In this document: one piece after another, positions 1 through 4,721 of the stretch
How the letters are laid out: each line of letters opens with the position of its first letter
Numbering within the stretch: the first letter of the stretch is position 1
NCBI GenBank assembly: GCA_946534455.1
Contig: CAMNCR010000126.1
Location: 1 to 6,615, forward strand
Origin: an uncultured Clostridia bacterium
GTDB lineage: Bacteria > Bacillota > Clostridia > Christensenellales > Aristaeellaceae
DNA length: 6,615 bases
Direction of reading: 5' to 3'
Notes under the pieces: model-generated
Told to the model about the DNA's origin: nothing
The model's input: the letters and a program-made list of their open reading frames with translations, nothing else
The model's database searches: none
Position numbers and translations under genes: made by a program

Positions 1-660
1 CCCCGCCGTATCGATCACCCGGGGCAGGCAGGCCCGCGGAATGTCCAGCAGCTTCAGCAGATCCTCATCCCAGTCCTGCTTTTCCAGGTTGAACAGCATG
101 GTTCTGCCCGCGTTGGTCGCGTCGGTCACATGCGGCCGGCCCTCCAGCAGGTTCCAGCACAGGAAGCTGTCCACCGTGCCGAAGCACAGCGCTCCCTGCT
201 CCGCCTTCTCCCGCAGGTTGTAATAATCCAGCATCCATTTCAGCTTCGTGCCGGAGAAATAGGCGTCCGGCACCAGGCCCGTCTTTTCCCGGATCATGTC
301 CCCGCAGCCGTCCCGCACCAGCTGATCCACCAGCTGGGAGGTTCTGCGGCACTGCCAGACGATGGCGTTTCCCACGCACTCGCCGGTTTCCCGGTCCCAG
401 AGGAAGGTGGTCTCCCGCTGGTTGGTAATGCCGATGGCCGCGATCTCGCTCACATCCACGCCGCTCAGGCGCACCGCCGTCTTCAGCGCGTTCACCTGCG
501 TGTTCAGAATGTCCCGGGGATCATGCTCCACCCAGCCGGGCTTGGGGTAATGCTGCGGGAACTCCTCCGCGTACGAGGAAATGACCTCGCCCCTCTCCGT
601 GAAGACCACCGCCCGGGAGCTTGTGGTCCCCTGATCCAGCGCCACCAGATATGCCGCCAT
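1..660 (-). CDS. glpK: Glycerol kinase, N-terminal part (3' end outside window)
   Basis: This is the first 220 codons of an FGGY-family sugar kinase that converts glycerol plus ATP to sn-glycerol 3-phosphate in the cytoplasm. The N-terminal phosphate-binding loop reads ALDQGTTSSRAVV (residues 7-19), followed by YPKPGWVEHDP (38-48), GITNQRETT (77-85), AIVWQCRRT (99-107), DAYFSGTKLKW (132-142) and GTVDSFLCW (161-169). These are the glycerol kinase signatures and separate it from xylulokinase-type FGGY proteins. The glycerol-contacting Arg82, Glu83, Trp102 and Tyr134 are present by comparison with E. coli GlpK. The catalytic Asp, and the His that HPr phosphorylates in many Firmicutes, would lie beyond the left edge and cannot be checked. 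Full-length GlpK is about 500 residues, so roughly 280 are missing because of the window edge, not because of a mutation. The ATG (660-658) has AGGAGG at 674-669, 8 nt upstream. The gene lies 32 bp after the propeller gene with no terminator between, so co-transcription is likely. No glpF or glpD is visible. Confidence 0.95.
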   Translation of the reverse strand, partial: MAAYLVALDQGTTSSRAVVFTERGEVISSYAEEFPQHYPKPGWVEHDPRDILNTQVNALKTAVRLSGVDVSEIAAIGITNQRETTFLWDRETGECVGNAIVWQCRRTSQLVDQLVRDGCGDMIREKTGLVPDAYFSGTKLKWMLDYYNLREKAEQGALCFGTVDSFLCWNLLEGRPHVTDATNAGRTMLFNLEKQDWDEDLLKLLDIPRACLPRVIDTAG

Positions 661-692
661 GCTTCCTGCCTCCTCTGATCGTCCGTCTCCGC

Positions 693-3554
693 TTATTTGA
701 TCTGAATGCCGTAGATATAGGATGTTCCCTTGCCGGTGGTGCCGATGACCATCATATCGTTATACACAGCCGGGGAGGCCTCGATGGTTCCCTCCACGGT
801 CAGCTGATGCACGACGCGGCCCGTGCTGCCCTCCAGCAGCAGAATTTCTCCGTCTCCGCGGCACTGAATGACCCAGCCCTTTCCTTCGCTGTCATACACC
901 GCCACCGGAGAGGATTCCGCCCTCTCTCCCAGACCCTGCACCCAGCGCACCTGACCGGTCGCCTTGTCCAGCGCCACGAGAGCCGCTTCCTCCCCTTCCG
1001 GCAGGTTCAGCTCGCTCCGTCCCTCCTCGGACAGGCCCGTGACCGTAAACCAGACCAGATCGCTCAGGCCCTGCTGTCCGATCAGCGGAGAGGCGATGAT
1101 GCCGACCTCCTGCTTCGTTTTGGTGTTCTTTTTCACCGGCAGCTCCACCGTCCACCTTTCGGCGCCGCTGAGCGCGTCATAGCAGCGCGCCTGCGCGGCG
1201 CCCTTGCTCCGGTTGAGCAGCACATTGCCCGTGTACAGATTCAGCTCCCGGCTTTCCGTCAGGTCCAGCGCCACCGCCGCCATGACCGCGTCCCCGGTGT
1301 TGACCGCCCAGACCGTCTGCAGCGTGTTGGTGTCCACGCACCGCAGCACGCCGCCCATATCCGCGTAGAATACATAGCGGTCATACATGGCCAGGGAGGA
1401 CTCCACCGCCGTCTGGCTGTCCTTCTTTTCGCCCTTCGCCTTGCTCTTGAGCACGACGTTGGACTCGCTCTGCTTGTAGACGCCGGCCTCATAATCGAAA
1501 TCGCTGCCCAGGGTCACCAGATACAGCAGGCCGTTGGTGCCCGCGGTAATCAGGGTGTCGCTGGTCCGGTCAATCAGGGCCGAGGTCTCGAAGGAGCCGA
1601 TATCGTTGAAGGCCCGATGCAGCTTTCCGTCCAGCCCGTCGATCAGGGAAAGCTCCTTGCCGCTGTACAGGTTGTACTGCCGCAGGCCGATTTTGCCGGT
1701 TTTCACCTTCATCTTCCGGGCAAACTGCCCCACCGTCATGAAGGGATAGCCGCTGGGATGCACGCTGGGAGAGCCCTTCATGGGGTACCCCAGCTTGATG
1801 CTGTTCCGGGTCAGGTTGCCGTCCGCCAGGTCCAGGAAGTAGATCACCCCGTCCATGCCGGCGATGATGACCTCCTTGAGGCCGGATTTTTCAATCTTGG
1901 CCTCGTACAGGTTGCTCTTTTCCCGAACCTCCTTGCTCCATTTGACGATGGCCGGCTGGCCGGTCCAGCTGATGCCGTAATAGGTCTGGCTGGCGCCGCG
2001 CGCGCTTCCCGCCTCGGTCCGCCAGGCGATTTCCAGCAGCTGCGGATCGGTTACGGTTCCCTGGGCCGCGTTCTGCCGGAACGCGTCTCCCCGGAAGGTC
2101 AGGATTCCCATGGGCTTCTTGGTGTATTCGCCGCCCACGGGCATATGAATCAGGTCCTTCGCCGCCCGGGTATATTCCGCCACCTTCTTGCTGCCATTGA
2201 ACACCTGCGCCGAAGCAATCAGCGCGGGATCCGCCTCCGCGGCTGCCTCCGCCGTCAGCGGCGGCGTGGCCGTCGGCTCCGGCGTCGGTTCCGGCGTCGG
2301 GGTGGCCGTGGGCTCCGCGGTGGGCTCCGGCGTCTCCGTGAATTCAGGCGTCGCCGTCGGCTCCGGCGTCGGTTCCGGGGTGGGGGTGGCCGTCGTCAGA
2401 ATGACCGCTACCTCCAGATCGGAGGGCAGCGTTTCCTCCGGCTCCGTTTCCTCCTCCCAGACCTCCTCCGCGCTCTCCGGGAGCGGAATGGCCGCCACGG
2501 TCACCGGGAAGCTCTCTCCCGTCTCCTGCCAGTCTCCGTCCCCGGTTCTGGCCTGCAGCCACAGGGTTCCTGTATAGCCCGCGTCCAGATGCATCGTCAG
2601 CATCCAGAGCTCATCCTCGGCATTGTCTCCGTTCACGCGAACGGTTTCCATCTCCATCCCCGCCTCATCTATCAGGCGGAGATCCGTCACCTGCTTGGCC
2701 GCGGCCACGGAAAGCATCACGTCCGTCGGAGCCACCGCGTCCTCATTGCCGGTCACGATCAGCTCCGTGATCAGGCGCTCCGGCTCCTCCTCGCCCTTCT
2801 GCCCGCCCAGCAGGCCTGTGACAGGCGAAAGCAGCTTTTCAGCCGCCTGATGAATCCCGCTTTCCTTCGGGAGCAGCAGCAGCGCCCCCGCGACGGCCAG
2901 CACCAGCACCAGAAGCACGATCAGCGCCACCAGGCCCGCCCGGCGCTTCCTCCGGGGCTTCCGCTCCGGCTGCACCGGCGGCTCGGAGCCGCTCCCCGCC
3001 TGACCGGCCGGGGCATACCGGTTTTCCGGATACTCCCGGATCCGCTCCGGCGCCGGCCGAACCTGCCGGGTATAGCCCTCCCCCATGCGCCCGGGGGCAT
3101 AGCCCACCCGCAGCGTCGCTCCGCTGTTCTGGGGCGAAAGGTTTTCTCCGGGCGTCGGACGGCGCACCTCGGCCGGGCGCCGGAGCGAAGATCCTGCCTC
3201 CGCGCGCCGCGCCTGGGGCGGAATCCGGGAGGGATGCAGTGCCTTCAGGCGGCTGTCGCCCGCCTGCTGCACGCTCATCCGCTGGTCCGCCGCCACCGGA
3301 ATGCGCACCCGGGCATCTCCCAGGGGCTTCCTGGCCGGAGCCGGCCTGTCCGCCTCCTCCGCGGCCGGCCGAACGGAGTCCTCCGACGGGGCGGCCGCGG
3401 TTTCAGAAGCCTGCGCGGGCGCATCCGCCGCGCCGGCTTCGGGACTTTCCGTCCTGTACCGATCCGAACGCCGCCTCCGCACGGGTCTTTCCGCCGGAAC
3501 AGCCTCCGGCGCTTCCGGATTCAGCGTTTTTTCTTCCTCACGCATATCTTCCAA
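693..3554 (-). CDS. Membrane-anchored PQQ-like beta-propeller surface protein with Pro/Thr stalk
   Basis: This 953-residue protein has no gene name I recognise. Domains in order: a cytoplasmic, low-complexity region rich in Arg, Pro, Ala and Glu (about 1-200); a basic stop KPRRKRR (199-205); one transmembrane helix (about 206-228), predicted N-in/C-out by the positive-inside rule; a probable beta-sandwich, Ig-like segment (about 262-354); an acidic patch (359-376); a Thr-Pro-Glu stalk (388-432); and a beta-propeller (about 480-953). The propeller is supported by repeated PQQ/WD-like blade strands: VIIAGMDGVIYFLDLADG (562-579), GGVLRCVDTNTLQTVWAV (734-751), CYDALSGAERWTVELP (791-806), ALVALDKATGQVRWVQGLG (858-876) and EASPAVYNDMMVIGTTGKG (925-943). 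ILTFRGDAFRQNAAQG (484-499) begins it. I see no evidence that it binds PQQ or is an enzyme; a scaffold, receptor or wall-associated sensor is as likely. It starts at TTG (see the ribosome binding site entry). It is transcribed divergently from the radical SAM gene and probably together with glpK. Confidence 0.88.
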   Translation of the reverse strand: MEDMREEEKTLNPEAPEAVPAERPVRRRRSDRYRTESPEAGAADAPAQASETAAAPSEDSVRPAAEEADRPAPARKPLGDARVRIPVAADQRMSVQQAGDSRLKALHPSRIPPQARRAEAGSSLRRPAEVRRPTPGENLSPQNSGATLRVGYAPGRMGEGYTRQVRPAPERIREYPENRYAPAGQAGSGSEPPVQPERKPRRKRRAGLVALIVLLVLVLAVAGALLLLPKESGIHQAAEKLLSPVTGLLGGQKGEEEPERLITELIVTGNEDAVAPTDVMLSVAAAKQVTDLRLIDEAGMEMETVRVNGDNAEDELWMLTMHLDAGYTGTLWLQARTGDGDWQETGESFPVTVAAIPLPESAEEVWEEETEPEETLPSDLEVAVILTTATPTPEPTPEPTATPEFTETPEPTAEPTATPTPEPTPEPTATPPLTAEAAAEADPALIASAQVFNGSKKVAEYTRAAKDLIHMPVGGEYTKKPMGILTFRGDAFRQNAAQGTVTDPQLLEIAWRTEAGSARGASQTYYGISWTGQPAIVKWSKEVREKSNLYEAKIEKSGLKEVIIAGMDGVIYFLDLADGNLTRNSIKLGYPMKGSPSVHPSGYPFMTVGQFARKMKVKTGKIGLRQYNLYSGKELSLIDGLDGKLHRAFNDIGSFETSALIDRTSDTLITAGTNGLLYLVTLGSDFDYEAGVYKQSESNVVLKSKAKGEKKDSQTAVESSLAMYDRYVFYADMGGVLRCVDTNTLQTVWAVNTGDAVMAAVALDLTESRELNLYTGNVLLNRSKGAAQARCYDALSGAERWTVELPVKKNTKTKQEVGIIASPLIGQQGLSDLVWFTVTGLSEEGRSELNLPEGEEAALVALDKATGQVRWVQGLGERAESSPVAVYDSEGKGWVIQCRGDGEILLLEGSTGRVVHQLTVEGTIEASPAVYNDMMVIGTTGKGTSYIYGIQIK
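2263..2393 (-). repeat. Imperfect 47-bp direct repeat encoding the Thr-Pro-Glu stalk
   Basis: Two copies, 2263-2309 and 2347-2393, lie 84 bp (28 codons) apart inside the propeller gene and differ at only three positions. They encode the same 16-residue block, TATPTPEPTPEPTATP, at residues 388-403 and 416-431. The spacer between them is also Pro/Thr/Glu-rich (EFTETPEPTAEP). This is a typical extended linker that holds a domain away from the membrane. The spacing is a whole number of codons, so gain or loss of a unit would keep the reading frame. Differences in glycine- and proline-rich codon use do not explain the near-identity at the DNA level, so recent duplication is likely. Confidence 0.85.
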
Positions 3555-3564
3555 GATTCTGATT

Positions 3565-3570
3565 CTCCTT
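3565..3570 (-). promoter_or_regulatory. Ribosome binding site that fixes a TTG start
   Basis: Reading the minus strand, AAGGAG at 3570-3565 is followed by 10 nt and then TTG at 3554-3552. The first in-frame ATG is three codons later (3545-3543), 19 nt from the Shine-Dalgarno, which is too far for efficient initiation. I therefore take TTG as the start. Using the ATG instead would remove only three residues, so the protein call does not change. Confidence 0.7.
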
Positions 3571-3578
3571 CAATATAT

Positions 3579-3597
3579 TTCCGGCGCAGCGCCGGAA
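3579..3597 (-). promoter_or_regulatory. Perfect hairpin in the propeller-gene leader
   Basis: TTCCGGCGC and GCGCCGGAA form a perfect inverted repeat around a single base, which folds as an 8-bp stem with a 3-nt loop. It ends 8 nt before the AAGGAG ribosome binding site on the minus strand. No U-run follows it, so it is not a standard intrinsic terminator. It could be an mRNA structure tuning translation or stability, or a palindromic protein-binding site; the sequence does not decide. Confidence 0.5.
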
Positions 3598-3602
3598 GCT
3601 CT

Positions 3603-3622
3603 GCGGCCCGCGAAGCGGCCGC
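3603..3622 (-). promoter_or_regulatory. Second leader stem-loop of the propeller gene
   Basis: GCGGCC at 3603-3608 is complementary to GGCCGC at 3617-3622, giving a 6-bp all-GC stem with an 8-nt loop. It lies between the predicted transcription start (near 3642) and the stronger hairpin at 3579-3597. In a GC-rich genome such a stem can arise by chance, so this is a weak call. Confidence 0.3.
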
Positions 3623-3648
3623 CTGATTTCTATAAAATACCAATGATA

Positions 3649-3677
3649 ATTATAGCCCAATCCCCGTTTCCCCACAA
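3649..3677 (-). promoter_or_regulatory. Predicted sigma-A promoter for the propeller gene and glpK
   Basis: On the minus strand, a perfect TATAAT -10 element (3654-3649) lies 17 bp from a weak -35 element TTGTGG (3677-3672). Transcription would begin near 3642, leaving a leader of about 88 nt that contains the two stem-loops. The spacing is ideal and the -10 perfect, but the -35 matches the consensus TTGACA only in its TTG. An activator or another promoter element may help. Confidence 0.6.
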
Positions 3678-3686
3678 GTCCCTTGT
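3674..3686. promoter_or_regulatory. Short palindrome spanning the two divergent -35 elements
   Basis: ACAAG-TCC-CTTGT has perfect 5-bp arms and a 3-bp centre, and overlaps the -35 hexamers of both divergent promoters. It may simply reflect two TTGT-type -35 boxes facing away from each other, or it may be an operator that would control both directions at once. No other matching half-site was found nearby. Confidence 0.3.
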
Positions 3687-3711
3687 CTTTTCCCGGCCGG
3701 AACACTATACT
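3683..3711 (+). promoter_or_regulatory. Predicted sigma-A promoter for the radical SAM gene
   Basis: TTGTCT (3683-3688) and TATACT (3706-3711) are separated by exactly 17 bp and match the sigma-A consensus at 4 of 6 and 5 of 6 positions. The predicted start is near 3718, giving a leader of about 67 nt that opens almost at once into the stem-loop at 3720-3746. Confidence 0.65.
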
Positions 3712-3719
3712 GGTGCGGA

Positions 3720-3746
3720 GCAGCCTCCGCCCCGGGCGGGGGCTGC
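3720..3746 (+). promoter_or_regulatory. Strong 5'-terminal stem-loop in the radical SAM gene leader
   Basis: Positions 3720-3730 pair with 3736-3746 as an 11-bp stem, all Watson-Crick except one U-G wobble (3726 with 3740), with a 5-nt loop. The stem would begin about two nucleotides from the predicted transcript start. No U-tract follows, so it is not an obvious terminator. Its 5' arm contains CCTCC (3724-3728), complementary to the GGAGG of this gene's ribosome binding site. Stabilisation of the mRNA or a role in translation control are both possible. Confidence 0.5.
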
Positions 3747-3765
3747 CGGACGGATCGATTTTCTG

Positions 3766-3772
3766 AAGGAGG
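3766..3772 (+). promoter_or_regulatory. Strong ribosome binding site with long spacing
   Basis: AAGGAGG (3766-3772) is close to a full anti-16S match, but lies 13 nt from the ATG at 3786, longer than usual. The ATG at 3773 directly abuts the site and is out of frame, and no in-frame start codon lies between. The start at 3786 is also supported by the conserved Cys-rich N-terminus that follows it. Confidence 0.65.
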
Positions 3773-3785
3773 ATGCAACCCTGCC

Positions 3786-4664
3786 ATGCGCTGTGAGCTC
3801 TGTCCCCGCCGCTGCGGCGTGGATCGCGCCGTGTCCCGCGGCTTCTGCGGGCTGGATTCCGAGATGCTGATTGCCCGCATCGCGCCCCATCTGTGGGAGG
3901 AGCCGCCCATCTCCGGCTCCCGGGGAACGGGCACGGGCGCCGTCTTCTTTTCCGGCTGTACTCTCCGCTGCGCCTACTGTCAGAACGGGGATATCTCCCA
4001 CCGCAATCAGGGACAGCCCTTCTCCCCCCGCCAGCTCAGCGACGCGCTCCGGCGGCTGACGGATCTGGGGGTCGTGTCCATCAGCTTCATCACCGCCACG
4101 CCCTTCGTGCCCCAGCTGCTGGAGGCCCTGGAGCTCTGGCGTCCCCCGCTGCCGCTGGTCTGGAATTCCTCGGGCTATGAGCTGCCCGAAACCCTTCGCC
4201 GCCTGGAGGGCGTGATCGACGTCTATCTTCCCGATCTGAAGCACTGGTCTCCCGCGATGGGAAAGCTGTGTGCCGGCGCGCCGGACTATTTTGACGTCGC
4301 CTCCCGGGCGCTGACGGAGATGTGCCGCCAGACCGGCACCCCCGTCTATGACGCGGAGGGGGTGATGACCCGGGGTACCCTCGTGCGCCATCTGATCCTC
4401 CCGGGGCTCACCGGGGAAAGCATGAAGCTGCTGACCTGGGTGCGGGATACGCTGCCGCCCGGCACCCCCGTCAGCCTCATGCGCCAGTATATTCCCTGCA
4501 ACGGCGTCTCCATTCCCGGGCTGGACCGCCGGGTCACGGAGCGGGAATATGAGCGGGTCCGGGCCCATATGGCCGCCCTGGAGCTGCCGGGCTATCTGCA
4601 GGAGCCGGATTCCGCGGACCGGGACTTCGTGCCCGTGTTCAATCAGCCGGAGAGCTTTGTGTAA
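3786..4664 (+). CDS. PflX-type radical SAM protein (COG1313 family)
   Basis: This 292-residue protein resembles pyruvate formate-lyase activating enzymes and belongs with the poorly characterised PflX/COG1313 group. The radical SAM [4Fe-4S] motif CxxxCxxC is intact at Cys58, Cys62 and Cys65 (GCTLRCAYCQNGDIS). An N-terminal Cys set (Cys3, Cys6, Cys10, Cys21; CELCPRRCGVDR then GFCG) is typical of this group and may bind a second metal site. Other family blocks are VWNSSGYE (125-132), DVYLPDLKHW (145-154), VRHLILPG (200-207), SLMRQYIPC (230-238), and the C-terminal DFVPVFN (280-286). The family would cleave S-adenosylmethionine reductively to a 5'-deoxyadenosyl radical; the target is unknown. 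FITATPFVPQ (101-110) has Pro where relatives, from memory, often have His (THFVPQ), a small oddity. No glycyl-radical enzyme is encoded in the window, so pyruvate formate-lyase activation is not supported by context. It has its own promoter and ends at a terminator shared with the convergent glgA. The symbol pflX is used for this family but implies a function not shown. Confidence 0.9.
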   Translation: MRCELCPRRCGVDRAVSRGFCGLDSEMLIARIAPHLWEEPPISGSRGTGTGAVFFSGCTLRCAYCQNGDISHRNQGQPFSPRQLSDALRRLTDLGVVSISFITATPFVPQLLEALELWRPPLPLVWNSSGYELPETLRRLEGVIDVYLPDLKHWSPAMGKLCAGAPDYFDVASRALTEMCRQTGTPVYDAEGVMTRGTLVRHLILPGLTGESMKLLTWVRDTLPPGTPVSLMRQYIPCNGVSIPGLDRRVTEREYERVRAHMAALELPGYLQEPDSADRDFVPVFNQPESFV

Positions 4665-4665
4665 T

Positions 4666-4714
4666 GACAGGGGGCGGCCCGCCGATGCGGGCCGCCCCCT
4701 GTCTTCTGTCTGTC
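4666..4714. terminator. Strong hairpin terminator between convergent genes
   Basis: Positions 4666-4682 pair perfectly with 4687-4703: 17 bp, no mismatch, loop CGAT. It begins two bases after the radical SAM stop codon. On the plus strand it is followed by a moderately U-rich tail, TTCTGTCTGTCC (4703-4714 region), fitting termination of the radical SAM gene. On the minus strand no U-run follows, but the hairpin lies 19 bp past the glgA stop (4724-4722) and may also end or stabilise that transcript. Confidence 0.85.
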
Positions 4715-4721
4715 CTCCGGC

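Noticed and set aside
130..678. A 182-codon open frame on the plus strand opposite glpK
   Set aside because: Codon-register shadow of a strongly conserved glycerol kinase; no recognisable protein features.
693..3554. Assigning the propeller protein as a PQQ-dependent dehydrogenase or as BamB
   Set aside because: The blades look PQQ-like, but I see no cofactor or catalytic residues that would support a dehydrogenase. BamB is an outer-membrane lipoprotein of Gram-negative bacteria, and this protein has no lipobox and has a very different domain order.
3579..3597. The perfect hairpin as an intrinsic terminator
   Set aside because: Neither strand has a U-tract after the stem, and it lies between a promoter and a ribosome binding site.
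621..3626. An uninterrupted 1001-codon open frame on the plus strand opposite the propeller gene
   Set aside because: It is in exact codon register with the minus-strand gene, so it could only be stopped by TTA, CTA or TCA codons in that gene, and these are avoided in GC-rich codon use. Its translation is rich in Arg, His, Leu and Gln with no recognisable domain, while the minus strand encodes clear domains.
3705..4568. A 287-codon open frame on the minus strand opposite the radical SAM gene
   Set aside because: In the same register relation to the plus-strand gene, with no family resemblance; it would also run through the divergent promoter region.
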